The notes under the pieces were generated by a model that had not been told where the DNA came from, ran no database searches, and worked only from the letters and a program-made list of their open reading frames with translations. A DNA stretch of 64,000 nt from Acinetobacter rongchengensis (lineage in GTDB: Bacteria; Pseudomonadota; Gammaproteobacteria; Pseudomonadales; Moraxellaceae). The position numbers and the translations under genes were made by a program. The DNA is taken from the NCBI RefSeq assembly GCF_003611475.1, contig NZ_RAXT01000003.1, positions 124,001-188,000 on the forward strand, given 5' to 3'. Positions within the stretch are counted from its first letter, which is position 1. Every line of letters starts with the position of its first letter. Positions 38,445-47,888 of the stretch are shown here, piece by piece.

Positions 38445-38768
38445 GGCTAGACGATATATTCAAAGAAGTGCCTATTATGAAAAAATATGCACCGAATGCA
38501 AGCGGAACCATTCCCTTGTTATGTAAAGCAGAATGACACATATTCTAAGCACATGTTATAAATCAAAATATTCCTATTCTGGTCAAAAAATGCCTTCAAA
38601 AATAAGTTAGACAAATACGAAATAATCAAAGCATTACTTCACCAAGCAAAGAGAAAAATATGGAATAGCCAAGATATTATTGAAGATCTAACCCTCCCCC
38701 ATAGCATTCAATTCAAATTTGTTCGAATCTCGAATGCAACTGAATACGATCTAATCATAATTATTGAT
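38445..38768. other. intergenic region upstream of pnuC and the crotonase operon
   Basis: Divergent promoter space. A 19-codon frame (MKKYAPNASGTIPLLCKAE) starts at 38477 but has no ribosome site. TTCGAATCTCGAA near 38722 is a small palindrome. Nothing else supported. Confidence 0.35.
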
Positions 38769-38797
38769 TTGACAGTTTTCTAACGATCGTTTAAAAA
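38769..38797 (+). promoter_or_regulatory. promoter with embedded palindrome, crotonase operon
   Basis: TTGACA (38769-38774) is a perfect -35 box. After a 17-base spacer comes TAAAAA (38792-38797), a four-of-six -10. The spacer holds the perfect palindrome AACGATCGTT (38782-38791). A repressor there would block RNA polymerase; the TetR gene at the end of the operon is the obvious candidate. Confidence 0.6.
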
Positions 38798-38827
38798 TAT
38801 AAATAACAACCCAAAAGGAAAAAAACA

Positions 38828-39616
38828 ATGTCGAATAATCAAGGAAAAGTCAGTCGTGAAATCCGTGGTCATGTTTATTTAATAGGATTAGACCGTGCAG
38901 ATAAACGCAATGCTTTTGATAGTCATATGATTCATGACTTATCACTCGCTTTAACCGAGTATGAAAATAATCCTGAATTACGTTGCGCCATTATTTTCGC
39001 ACATGGTGACCATTTCACTGCCGGACTAGATTTAGTGGAATTACAACCGAAACTCGCTGATGGTGTATTTAATTTTTCCGATGAAATAGTCAATCCGTGG
39101 GGAACAGTCGGTCGCCAGCGCACTAAACCACTTATCACTGCTGTTCAAGGCTATTGTTATACCGCGGGCATCGAACTGATGTTGAATTCCGATATGGTGA
39201 TTGCAAATGAAAATACTCAATTTACGCAAATCGAAGTACAACGTGGAATCTTGCCTTTTGGAGGAGCGACTGTACGTTTTGTCCAAGCTGCAGGTTGGGT
39301 AAAAGCCATGAAATATGTGTTAACTGGTGATTTATTTTATGCACAAACAGCTTATGAAATGAATTTAGTCACTGAAGTCGTTGAAGGGAATAATCAATTG
39401 ATCCGTGCGATTGAATTGGCCGAACGTATTGCCCAAGCTGCACCACTTGCCGTGCAAGCAACCTTGCATTCAGCACATCAAGCCTTTTTACACAGCCCTG
39501 AAGTTGCTTTTGGTAACCTACAAAGTTTGCTCAGCCCATTACTTGCATCTGAAGATGCGCAGGAAGGAGTAATGGCGATGATTGAGCGAAGAACACCGAA
39601 CTTTAAAGGTAAATAA
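38828..39616 (+). CDS. crotonase (enoyl-CoA hydratase/isomerase family)
   Basis: 262-aa crotonase-fold enzyme acting on acyl-CoA thioesters. The first oxyanion block is HFTAGLDLVEL; the second is GYCYTAGIELMLNSDMVIA, where one usual Gly is replaced. The glutamate pair expected of a classical hydratase is not clearly present near IEVQRGILPFGG (one Glu visible). It may thus be an isomerase or another crotonase activity. AAGGA lies about nine bases before the ATG. First gene of crotonase-hydrolase-TetR. Confidence 0.85.
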   Translation: MSNNQGKVSREIRGHVYLIGLDRADKRNAFDSHMIHDLSLALTEYENNPELRCAIIFAHGDHFTAGLDLVELQPKLADGVFNFSDEIVNPWGTVGRQRTKPLITAVQGYCYTAGIELMLNSDMVIANENTQFTQIEVQRGILPFGGATVRFVQAAGWVKAMKYVLTGDLFYAQTAYEMNLVTEVVEGNNQLIRAIELAERIAQAAPLAVQATLHSAHQAFLHSPEVAFGNLQSLLSPLLASEDAQEGVMAMIERRTPNFKGK

Positions 39617-39656
39617 ACCATTCCACACAAGTATAGATGCTACCAATAATAGAGCA

Positions 39657-40571
39657 ATGACGATGCAAAACTTAAAGCAACCCGCAAATACACAAGACAT
39701 GGATATACAAGCGTTTAAAACTGAAACCATTTCATTTCAAGCTTTGGATGGTTATCACCTGATTGGTACTTTATACACACCCAAAGAACACACGAAAGCT
39801 CAAATAGTCCTTTCATCTGCGACAGGTGTGCCGCAAGCGTTTTATCGTCGTTTCGCTGAATATGCAGCACAACTAGGTTATCAAACCTTTACTTTTGATT
39901 ATCGAGGTGTCAGTCAATCCGCACCTAAAACTTTAAAAGGCTTTCAAATGTCTTATCTCGATTGGGGGAAATTCGATTTAACTGCTGCAATCGATTATTT
40001 AGCACAAGATGATTTACCTCTATTTCTCGTAGGGCATTCTTATGGAGGTCAAGCTTTAGGATTGACGACAAATCATCATAAAGTCACAGCTATGTATTGT
40101 TTTGGCACAGGTGCAGGTTGGCATGGCTATATGCCATTGAAAGAGAAAATAAAAGTGCAAGTGATTTGGAATATTGTTTTTCCACCTATGGTCGCTGCTG
40201 TGGGTTATTTACCTTGGAGCAAGCTTAATATGGGAGCAGACCTTCCCAAAGGCGTTTATTCACAATGGCGTAAATGGTGTAAAAATCCAACTTATTTCTT
40301 TGCAGATCCCGAACAACACCATTTGCATGATCAATATGCACAAGTCACAACACCCATTTATGCTGTAGCAGCACTGGATGATGATTGGGCTTTACCTCGT
40401 TCACGCTACGCTTTTATGCAGCATTATCGTCATGCACCCATGAACTTCATCAATATTTCAGCTGATGAGTTTGGATTAAAAAAAATCGGTCATATGGGCT
40501 ATTTTCGAAAAGGTTCAGAAGCGATTTGGGATAAAATGCTCAACACTTTTGAAGATTTACTTCACCCCTAA
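39657..40571 (+). CDS. alpha/beta hydrolase
   Basis: About 304 aa. The nucleophile elbow is GHSYGG in DLPLFLVGHSYGGQ, a candidate acid lies in AALDDDWALP, and the catalytic His is in KKIGHMGYF near the end. Similar proteins are annotated as serine aminopeptidase S33 or UCP037442-type hydrolases. Candidate starts are ATG 39657, 39663 and 39699; none has a strong ribosome site. The upstream TTG 39582 overlaps the crotonase gene and is unlikely. Ends 18 bases before the TetR gene. Confidence 0.82.
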   Translation: MTMQNLKQPANTQDMDIQAFKTETISFQALDGYHLIGTLYTPKEHTKAQIVLSSATGVPQAFYRRFAEYAAQLGYQTFTFDYRGVSQSAPKTLKGFQMSYLDWGKFDLTAAIDYLAQDDLPLFLVGHSYGGQALGLTTNHHKVTAMYCFGTGAGWHGYMPLKEKIKVQVIWNIVFPPMVAAVGYLPWSKLNMGADLPKGVYSQWRKWCKNPTYFFADPEQHHLHDQYAQVTTPIYAVAALDDDWALPRSRYAFMQHYRHAPMNFINISADEFGLKKIGHMGYFRKGSEAIWDKMLNTFEDLLHP

Positions 40572-40589
40572 ATAGTTAGGTGAAAATAC

Positions 40590-41153
40590 ATGCGCCCACA
40601 AAAATTACCCCCTGAACACATTCTCAATATCTGCGCTTTACAATTTAAAGCGCACGGATATGCAGGAACAAGCATGGATATGTTGGCAAAAGCATGTGGG
40701 CTGAGTAAAGCTGCATTTTATTACTACTACCCCAATAAAGAAGCCTTATTGCTCAAAGTGTTAGAACATACTCATGCTTATCTAAAAGTATCTGTATTTG
40801 CTTTTGCTTACTCAAATGATCTGAATAACTTTGACCCTTTGCTGCACTTTAACCAAATGCATGACAAAGCTGTAGACTTTTTTAGTTATCAAATTAAAGG
40901 CTGTCTGGTTGGTATCCTGTCTATAGAGTCAGAAAATATCTCAGAACAAATTATGCAAAAAATACGTGAAATCTTTCAGGATTGGCAACAGGCTTTTTAT
41001 CAATTATTCCGTCATCGGCTAGATGAAGATTCAGCACAAGCCTTGGCTAAAATCAGTATTGCCGATTATGAAGGTGCTATTCTGATGTATCGATTGAATC
41101 ATGATCCTTTCTATCTTGACCAAGTCAAAACTAGAATTTTACAGGCACTGTAA
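40590..41153 (+). CDS. TetR family transcriptional regulator
   Basis: 187 aa. The N-terminal helix-turn-helix is FKAHGYAGTSMDMLAKACGL followed by SKAAFYYYYPNKEALL, the TetR signature. The ligand domain is helical (YQIKGCLVGILSIESENIS). Last gene of the crotonase-hydrolase-TetR operon, so it probably represses this operon through the AACGATCGTT palindrome in its promoter. The ligand may be an acyl-CoA or an aromatic substrate, but nothing in the sequence decides it. Confidence 0.88.
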   Translation: MRPQKLPPEHILNICALQFKAHGYAGTSMDMLAKACGLSKAAFYYYYPNKEALLLKVLEHTHAYLKVSVFAFAYSNDLNNFDPLLHFNQMHDKAVDFFSYQIKGCLVGILSIESENISEQIMQKIREIFQDWQQAFYQLFRHRLDEDSAQALAKISIADYEGAILMYRLNHDPFYLDQVKTRILQAL

Positions 41154-41235
41154 TCTTAAATTTGTAGATGTGTAATATTGGCAGTAAACGTTGTTATTTG
41201 AACATAGTTTAACATTCTGAAAGTGGGTTAGGAAA

Positions 41236-41781
41236 CTAATAACGGTCTTTAAATTCAGCCTTATGTTCTACCCCTTCACGATCAACATGCGCATAAAAAA
41301 CACCATAACGTCCGACGTAATATTCCAGTGATTGATCATGATAACTCCAAAATATTGACCATTCACCAAAGTCAAAACTTCCCGTTTGGCTTTGCGTATT
41401 CATCGGCATTTTGTTTAAAAATTCTTGTTGAATTTTTTCAGCTTGTTGAATGTCTTTGGCTTGAATTGCCTGATCAAAAAATAATTGTGCAACTTCATCA
41501 AATAATCGTTGATCTTGTTCTTTGACAGGCATTTCGACAACAGAAACTTGCGCAGCTAATTGATCGACGTCTTCAGTCGTTTTTAAACGCTCAGCATCTA
41601 GAGCTTGTTTAATCGCTTTAGATTTTTCAGGTAACTCATCACCCTCTTGTTCATTTTTTACCAGTTGCGATAGTGCTTTATGTTGTTCGTCAAATAATGC
41701 ATTGATTTTATGTTTAGCACCCCATCTCCAAAGGATATAGAGCGTGGCAATGATTAAAATCAAAAAGATAAATTTCATCAT
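41236..41781 (-). CDS. membrane-anchored hypothetical protein
   Basis: 181 aa. One N-terminal membrane helix (MMKFIFLILIIATLYILWRW) is followed by a long helical, Glu/Lys/Gln-rich region (residues 30-130, possible coiled coil) and a small C-terminal beta part (FGEWSIFWSYHDQSLEYYV, GRYGVFYAHVDREG). Start at tandem ATG 41781/41778. No operon partner is clear. Family not recognised. Confidence 0.65.
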   Translation of the reverse strand: MMKFIFLILIIATLYILWRWGAKHKINALFDEQHKALSQLVKNEQEGDELPEKSKAIKQALDAERLKTTEDVDQLAAQVSVVEMPVKEQDQRLFDEVAQLFFDQAIQAKDIQQAEKIQQEFLNKMPMNTQSQTGSFDFGEWSIFWSYHDQSLEYYVGRYGVFYAHVDREGVEHKAEFKDRY

Positions 41782-41816
41782 GCCACTACTCCCTCATATA
41801 TTCATTTATTAACGTA

Positions 41817-42287
41817 TTAACAATCATCAAAATTAAACTGGTAGTAATCCAAATGACCATTCTTAAAATAAAATGTTACAGAATCGTTTGAATCTTTCGC
41901 TATTTCAAGATCATAAACATGTGGTTCTAAATCAAAAATAAACGGTGAAAATTTCTTTTTGAATTGTGTTTCCGTTATTTTACCATCTATTTTTATGTTG
42001 TTTATTTTAACAGCATTATTCATTTTCAAATAGACTTTATCTATACGCCCATTTTCTAACACGATAAAACTATCATAGACCCATTGGTCAGGGAAATGTC
42101 CACCATTACACTCATCAACTTCACCTTTGACAATTTTTAATGGTGCTCCGAATGTTTTCTTAGGTGTCACATGGGTGATTTGAAAACGATTATAGCTTTT
42201 TCCTTGAATCACAGGTTGAACCACTGGATTGGCCAAACTTAATGAAGCAATACAACTGAGTACACTCAGCATCAATATTTTTCGCAT
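41817..42287 (-). CDS. exported hypothetical protein
   Basis: 156 aa from ATG 42287, which begins a clear signal peptide (MRKILMLSVLSCIASLSLAN). GAGTCAATTAAA just upstream is a weak ribosome site; the frame extends to 42329 without improving it. The mature part is likely all beta (VDECNGGHFPDQWVYDSF) with two Cys that could pair, the second being the last residue. It precedes the membrane-anchored gene by 35 bases, so the two may be co-transcribed. Family not recognised. Confidence 0.68.
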   Translation of the reverse strand: MRKILMLSVLSCIASLSLANPVVQPVIQGKSYNRFQITHVTPKKTFGAPLKIVKGEVDECNGGHFPDQWVYDSFIVLENGRIDKVYLKMNNAVKINNIKIDGKITETQFKKKFSPFIFDLEPHVYDLEIAKDSNDSVTFYFKNGHLDYYQFNFDDC

Positions 42288-42442
42288 TTTAATTGACTCA
42301 TTTATTTGTTCTAAATTAAGTGTAATCACAAAATATTCAGTTATTTATTATTGAAGTATCAATATCTTGAATGATTATTTATTAAATTATACGCTGAACA
42401 ATGCATAAAAAGTAGTTCGATTTTAAAAATAAATAACTCAAA

Positions 42443-43582
42443 TTATTTAGAATCTTTGCGCAACACTGTATTTGCAAGCCAATTACTGACCTTAATCGCA
42501 AACTGATCTACATAACGACTATAGCCTTGCGCTACCCATAAAGTCATTAAAATCGCAGCAATCGCTGAAACAATAACGGACAGTGAATAATTCCACTGCC
42601 AACCTAAAAAAAGATTAAATAGCGGAATACAGATGAGATATAACATCAAAAGATGCAGTAAATAGATTGAAAATGAAAGCTTTCCAAGCCAAACTAAAAC
42701 AGGATGATCCAGTCGTTTAGACAACAGCGGATTCATTAAAATACTATAAACAATCAAAACACCTGCAATAAAGTTGCAGTAGTCATAGGTTGCATCACCT
42801 AAAATGTGATGAATCCAAGAATAAGCATTACTGGTATTATGCGCCCCAGCAAAATACAAACCGATCAATAACATGATTACTGCGCTATAGTTTTTGAGAG
42901 GTTGAGCATAAATGTAAATATACATCCCGAAAATAAAGCTCGATATGCCAAAACAAAAGCCTTGCCCACGCCAAAAATATGCCAAACATGGGATTAATAA
43001 CGAAGCTAGAAAAAATGCAATTTTTTGATAATGATAAAGGTAGAGTAAAAGAAACAGTATAAATGATCCCATCAACTCGATGGTCATGGTCCAAAGCACC
43101 CAATTAATATTGCTGTCAGAAAATAAAAATGCACCGACTGTGCCTTCATAGAAGGCTTGCTTTAAACTAAAATTTTGTGCTGTAAATGCCTGTAACCACC
43201 CTCCGACAAGATGATGATCAATATCAACGACTTTAAAAACCGACCAAATCAATAAACATGAAATAAGTGCAGGAATCATCAAACGCGGATAGCGTTTAAT
43301 CATCATACTTTTAATTTTATCATTCACTTGATCAGGGCTTTTTAAAATTGCATAACTCAACACAAAGCCACTCAGCACAAAAAATACAAAAACAGCAGCA
43401 TCCCCTGAATATAAAAAACCAAATGGAGAATGATGTAGTGCATTGACCCATGCCAGCTCTGTCGTGTCATTGGCATCGAAATGGTGTAGATATGGAAAAA
43501 AACTCATCGCCAGATGTGAAAATACCACAGCAAGACAGGCTAAACCTCGTATGCTTTCTGCTGAGTTAATCTTAACTGACAT
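42443..43582 (-). CDS. acyltransferase 3 family membrane protein
   Basis: Ten-helix membrane acyltransferase (379 aa) of the OafA/IcaC class, which moves acetyl or succinyl groups onto cell-surface sugars. Motifs: ESIRGLACLAVVFSHL (conserved Arg and His), FFVLSGFVLSYA, and RYPRLMIPALISC. It lies 56 bases after pgaD, but a hairpin with terminator character separates them. In staphylococcal ica loci the related IcaC modifies or exports the same polymer, so a role in poly-GlcNAc decoration is plausible though unproven. Confidence 0.86.
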   Translation of the reverse strand: MSVKINSAESIRGLACLAVVFSHLAMSFFPYLHHFDANDTTELAWVNALHHSPFGFLYSGDAAVFVFFVLSGFVLSYAILKSPDQVNDKIKSMMIKRYPRLMIPALISCLLIWSVFKVVDIDHHLVGGWLQAFTAQNFSLKQAFYEGTVGAFLFSDSNINWVLWTMTIELMGSFILFLLLYLYHYQKIAFFLASLLIPCLAYFWRGQGFCFGISSFIFGMYIYIYAQPLKNYSAVIMLLIGLYFAGAHNTSNAYSWIHHILGDATYDYCNFIAGVLIVYSILMNPLLSKRLDHPVLVWLGKLSFSIYLLHLLMLYLICIPLFNLFLGWQWNYSLSVIVSAIAAILMTLWVAQGYSRYVDQFAIKVSNWLANTVLRKDSK

Positions 43583-43601
43583 CTATTTTTCCTAACAAAA
43601 C

Positions 43602-43624
43602 AAAGTCCCAACCTGTGGGACTTT
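43602..43624 (-). terminator. hairpin between pgaD and the acyltransferase gene
   Basis: AAAGTCCCA and TGGGACTTT pair around five bases. On the minus strand TTTGTTTTG-like T-rich sequence follows. It may end or attenuate the pgaBCD transcript before the acyltransferase gene. Confidence 0.65.
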
Positions 43625-43638
43625 TGCACATCAAACGT

Positions 43639-44055
43639 TTAGTGAATATGCGTAATTCGACCATTTGCATCATGGTGTACAGTCGCAACTTTTTGTAAAC
43701 GCGACATTTTCAGTTCATGGGTATCTAAGTTAAATGACCGAGCATATTCTTCAATACTTTTATCTTTGGCTTGTGCTTTGGTTTTTGATGGAATGAAATG
43801 ACTCCATAGCCATAAAGAAACAGCACAAGCCAATAAGGCGGTTAAACCATTCTCTAGCACATGCGCAAGCGTACCAAAGAAATATTTGATTAAATGTGGT
43901 TTTTGAATCGCAATAAAGCTAATCAAAATGACTAAAGGGCGCCATAAAAACAGCCAAAAACCCCACAACATTGCTGTACTGGTATTAGATAAATAGCGTT
44001 TGTGCCAAGGCAACTGATTACGCATATCTATAATTAAAGTTTGAGTCTTCATCAT
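43639..44055 (-). CDS. pgaD: poly-beta-1,6-GlcNAc synthesis protein PgaD
   Basis: Small inner-membrane partner of the PgaC synthase. 138 aa with two membrane helices (about residues 30-48 and 65-88) in the order expected of PgaD. In E. coli PgaC and PgaD together bind cyclic di-GMP. Recognised mainly by position after pgaC (23-base gap), size and topology. The start has tandem ATGs with AGAGAAACA upstream. The C-terminal tail is charged and cytoplasmic. Confidence 0.82.
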   Translation of the reverse strand: MMKTQTLIIDMRNQLPWHKRYLSNTSTAMLWGFWLFLWRPLVILISFIAIQKPHLIKYFFGTLAHVLENGLTALLACAVSLWLWSHFIPSKTKAQAKDKSIEEYARSFNLDTHELKMSRLQKVATVHHDANGRITHIH

Positions 44056-44078
44056 TGTTTCTCTATGACGTATATGGT

Positions 44079-45344
44079 TTAGCCATCATGTCGCATACCA
44101 CGATCAGGACTGACCCATCGTGCTCTCTTACCACTACCACGCAGCAAAACCTTTGGAAATGCGATGATGCTTGCAGTCACTGTGATTAACCAAAACACGA
44201 TCGGATACCAAATCATCCAATAAAAGTTTTTGGCTAAATTGGATTCGTAACGACTATCCATCCATTTACTAATCGCAAATTGCAGTAGACAAGTCGTACC
44301 GAGTAAAATTCCTGTTCCCATTGGAAGTAAAGGTGAAGTTACGATCGGAAAACCTGCATAAGGCAAAATCCAATGCAGCATCCATAAAATCACCATAAAC
44401 AACATTAAATATGACCAAACCAGCGTGAGACATAATTCAATAATCAGTGGCCATAAAAAATTCAATTTCGGTTTAACAAGCACATCAATATTTTTGATTA
44501 ATACTTGTGCCCCACCCATCGCCCAACGCAGACGTTGTTTCCATAAACCATTCAAGGTTTCTGGCATTAAAATCCAAACCAAAGCGTTCGGTTCAAATCT
44601 TACCTCCCAGCCAGCACGATGTAACTTCCAAGTGATATCAATATCTTCAGTCAGCATATTGGGTGACCAATAGCCCACCTCATGTACAGCACTTTTACGA
44701 AATGCGGTAATCACACCCGATACTGTAAACAAACGACCAAAGGTTCTTTGGGCACGTTTGATCATGCCCACAATCGAAGAAAACTCTCCAACCTGAATAC
44801 GACCAAGTAAAGTTGAACGTGTTCGAATACGTGGATTACCCGTAACCGCTGCTACAGATGGATTGTGTAAAAAATGGCGAATCATCCATTGCGCAGCATG
44901 CTGATCTAACAAAGCATCACCATCGATACCGATTAAATATTCTGCATCGGTTAAAAGACTACCTGCCTGTAAAGCCATTGCTTTACCTTGGTTTTCAGCT
45001 AAATGAACCACACGTAATTTGTCATGTTGTTCACTCAAGGCATTGAGAATTTCTGCTGTTCGATCCGAGCTTCCATCATTGATTGCAATGACTTCAAAGT
45101 TTGGATAATTCAGATTCAGTGCATGCGTAATCGTTTCGACAGCATTATCTTGTTCATTAAAACAAGGAATTAATACCGCAACCAAAGGATATGCAGACAA
45201 TGGCTCTGGTTGTTGATATGGAGGCTCTTTACGCTCTTTCCAATAGAAAATCAGTGCGCCGATCATCCACAAATACGACATGAACAGTGGATAATAAAAT
45301 ATAAAATTCAGTATGGATTGCCACAGATGCTGAAATGAGTGCAT
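44079..45344 (-). CDS. pgaC: poly-beta-1,6-N-acetylglucosamine synthase
   Basis: Processive family 2 glycosyltransferase in the inner membrane that polymerises UDP-GlcNAc into poly-beta-1,6-GlcNAc. Motifs in order: VLIPCFNEQDNAVETI, IAINDGSSDRTAEIL, IGIDGDALLD (metal-binding DxD), MLTEDIDITWKLH (general base TED) and QRLRWAMGG (QxxRW). One helix lies before and several after the catalytic domain. 421 aa fits PgaC. It starts seven bases after the pgaB stop. Confidence 0.95.
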   Translation of the reverse strand: MHSFQHLWQSILNFIFYYPLFMSYLWMIGALIFYWKERKEPPYQQPEPLSAYPLVAVLIPCFNEQDNAVETITHALNLNYPNFEVIAINDGSSDRTAEILNALSEQHDKLRVVHLAENQGKAMALQAGSLLTDAEYLIGIDGDALLDQHAAQWMIRHFLHNPSVAAVTGNPRIRTRSTLLGRIQVGEFSSIVGMIKRAQRTFGRLFTVSGVITAFRKSAVHEVGYWSPNMLTEDIDITWKLHRAGWEVRFEPNALVWILMPETLNGLWKQRLRWAMGGAQVLIKNIDVLVKPKLNFLWPLIIELCLTLVWSYLMLFMVILWMLHWILPYAGFPIVTSPLLPMGTGILLGTTCLLQFAISKWMDSRYESNLAKNFYWMIWYPIVFWLITVTASIIAFPKVLLRGSGKRARWVSPDRGMRHDG

Positions 45345-45351
45345 AGGTCGC

Positions 45352-47385
45352 CTACGGAATCAAACGTGATGATTTAGAATCGAATACTTTACGCATTTCA
45401 GTGGCATCAGGATGGTCTTGAATCGGGTCATCTGGATAATAACCAACATGAATTACACCTTGTTGATACAACGATTGTATGGTTTGAGTTAATTCTGTTG
45501 TTGGAATTTTCTCATTGTTCCGCCAATTCACCGCTTGCAGTTCAAAAACTGTTTTCTTCATTCCATTCGGCTGCTGTTTCACTCGTTGCACCAAATCTCG
45601 ATAAAATTTATCTTTATCAGGTGCTTGCTCCATATATGGCATTGCCATAATGGCAGTAAAATCATAATTCTTAATCGATTGCTCTAAAGATTGCGCATAC
45701 CAATTTTCAGAATACGCTGATAAAGCAACTTGTGCGTATAAATTACGTGCAGTTAATAAGAAGGGTTGGTAATAACGTACTTTTTGCGCTAAATCCAATG
45801 CAAAGGAATCGATCGTTTGCGTTTTAAACGCCGTCCATTTTTGTAGTTTGGCATCATCATTACGGATTTCAGCAAGATCTGCGGGTAAACCAATCTTTTG
45901 ATAGGCTTGAAGTGCTTCAGGACTCGCATCTTCATAATCCGACAATGTCGCATCATCATGGAACAAGATTCCATCAAAAGTCGCCGACTTGGCTAAATCC
46001 TGATAAATCCCTTCTATAGTTTTACGTGCGTCTGCTGAATATGGGCTTAAACGATGATATCCCATATTTAAGTGATCCCCAGCTTTGGCTTGTTGAGTCA
46101 CGACGAGATCTTTTGAAACCGGATTGGATTGTGGCAATTCCCAAGCCAATAATGGCATCCAAGCATATAAACGACTGACTTGTGTACGCGTTTGAATTTG
46201 CCAAGCCACTCGGTTAAATAGATCTGCACGCATAGGTAAATAACGATTAGGGAAATACACCATATCGGCAGAGCCATTCGCATCAGGGTCAGAGAAAGCT
46301 TGTAAATAAACCGTGGTGACATGCATTTCACGGATACGATCTAATAAATGTCCAAGATTACGTTCCTGCTGCGCTGGATTTGGGTCGTAAATATAGTCCA
46401 AATCAACATGCATAATTTTTTGTGGACGATTGTTATCGGTTAGCCCCATTTGACGACTTTGAATCTCTTGCGCCAAAGCATCAGTGGTCATACCACCTTC
46501 AACCAAAATTCGATTGAGATGCCCTAATGACTTTTCGATATGATCTGGACCATCATCCAAACTAATCGTAATTGGCATGCCCGCTTTTTTGGCGATCTCT
46601 ACAGCCTGCATATTATAGCGACCATAAGGCCAAACCATAATACGTGGTGCTTTTAAACCATGGGCTTTTAAAAGCTGATTATTTTTCTTTAAATCATGAT
46701 AAATACGATCTGTATAAGCTTGGTCAGATTCATATTGTTTGGTTTTAGGATCGTACTCACGTGTTGTTGCAGCAGGTTCGGAGTTACCTTGTGGATTCCC
46801 CATAATCCCACGGTGCAAATTATAACTATGGCTACCAATCTCGACCAAACCACTATTTTGCATGGTTTTCAGTTCTTCCCATGTCAATAATTTACTGCGA
46901 TCTAGCTTTTCATCACCAAACTGCACCAATTGATTGGGTTTGGTTTCTAACCAGCTTCCAACCACAGATAAAACCACAGGGATTTTTCTTTGCTTGATAA
47001 TCGGATAAGCATATTGATAAAAGGATTGATAACCGTCATCGACAGTAAGCAATACAGGTTTGGTTGGTAATTTAAACTTACCTTCTTTGGCCCTAATGAT
47101 TTGATTGACTGTCACAAAATGATAGCCATTTTTAATCAACCAATCTAAATGCAATTCAAATTGTTTTGTCGTTACGGCATAGTCTGGAATAACTGCGTTT
47201 TTTTCAGCTGTGATTTCATGGTAACCAATAATGGTCAACGTATCTAAATTAACTTTAGGCGCATCCTGCTCAACAGCTGTGTCTGGCAGTGTTTGGTTTT
47301 CTTCAGCAAAGGCACTATTTAAAAAGGATGAAAATAATAGTGATGCGCACAACATTGCTGTAGCAGGAAAGTAACGAGTTACCAT
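45352..47385 (-). CDS. pgaB: poly-beta-1,6-N-acetylglucosamine N-deacetylase
   Basis: Periplasmic deacetylase that partly de-acetylates poly-GlcNAc, needed for export in E. coli. Signal peptide at the N-terminus (MVTRYFPATAMLCAS to about SAFA). The polysaccharide deacetylase domain has LTVDDGYQSF and IGSHSYNLHRG (metal ligands), and WPYGRY. The C-terminal glycoside-hydrolase-like domain follows (HVDLDYIYDP, FDGILFHDDA). About 677 aa, normal. I chose ATG 47385 for its signal peptide; ATG 47427 would add 14 residues. First gene of the locus; pgaA, which normally precedes it, is missing. Confidence 0.93.
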   Translation of the reverse strand: MVTRYFPATAMLCASLLFSSFLNSAFAEENQTLPDTAVEQDAPKVNLDTLTIIGYHEITAEKNAVIPDYAVTTKQFELHLDWLIKNGYHFVTVNQIIRAKEGKFKLPTKPVLLTVDDGYQSFYQYAYPIIKQRKIPVVLSVVGSWLETKPNQLVQFGDEKLDRSKLLTWEELKTMQNSGLVEIGSHSYNLHRGIMGNPQGNSEPAATTREYDPKTKQYESDQAYTDRIYHDLKKNNQLLKAHGLKAPRIMVWPYGRYNMQAVEIAKKAGMPITISLDDGPDHIEKSLGHLNRILVEGGMTTDALAQEIQSRQMGLTDNNRPQKIMHVDLDYIYDPNPAQQERNLGHLLDRIREMHVTTVYLQAFSDPDANGSADMVYFPNRYLPMRADLFNRVAWQIQTRTQVSRLYAWMPLLAWELPQSNPVSKDLVVTQQAKAGDHLNMGYHRLSPYSADARKTIEGIYQDLAKSATFDGILFHDDATLSDYEDASPEALQAYQKIGLPADLAEIRNDDAKLQKWTAFKTQTIDSFALDLAQKVRYYQPFLLTARNLYAQVALSAYSENWYAQSLEQSIKNYDFTAIMAMPYMEQAPDKDKFYRDLVQRVKQQPNGMKKTVFELQAVNWRNNEKIPTTELTQTIQSLYQQGVIHVGYYPDDPIQDHPDATEMRKVFDSKSSRLIP

Positions 47386-47807
47386 AAATTTTAATACTCT
47401 ATCATCATTGTTTAGACCTGAACTCATCTATAGCATTCCATGATTGAAATACTAAAAATCCTTTTTCTAGACGAATTGAATCAAGTGTTTTACAACGATG
47501 ATTTAAAAGAATAAAGCTGAAACGAATCTTAAAAAACAACTCTGAACAGAATTATTTCTTCGCGACATTTAAACACTTTTAGAACAAAAATATTGTAGAT
47601 GATTGTTAAATTATGCGCATTTTATACACATAGAAAAAACCATACTGTGCTATGTTTCACGTTATGTTTAATAAGTTATTATTAAATGACAAAATAAAAT
47701 AATCAAAATAGAATGATTGAGTTAAACACTTTTATAATATTGAATAATGAAAAAGAATTAAGAGTGAAAAACAACTGGAATATAGATTTCCACTTTTTTA
47801 ATTTACA
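47386..47807. other. intergenic region upstream of pgaB
   Basis: About 420 AT-rich bases that should contain the pgaB promoter. No trace of pgaA, even degraded, could be seen in any frame. No operator assigned. Confidence 0.45.
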
Positions 47808-47838
47808 AAAAATAGAGACCACTATGACCTCTATTTTT
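47808..47838 (-). terminator. terminator after the FKBP gene
   Basis: AAAAATAGAG and CTCTATTTTT pair around eleven bases, with T-runs on both strands. It lies about 50 bases past the FKBP stop. Confidence 0.75.
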
Positions 47839-47888
47839 AAGATTTTAATGCTATTTCAGCATAATAATCGATTCAGTATAGAAACAGA

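Noticed and set aside
38477..38536. 19-codon leader-like frame before the crotonase operon
   Set aside because: No ribosome site, no run of regulatory codons and no attenuator hairpin after it.
38445..38560. Riboswitch (TPP or NAD-II) before pnuC
   Set aside because: None of the conserved sequence blocks of these riboswitches was found.
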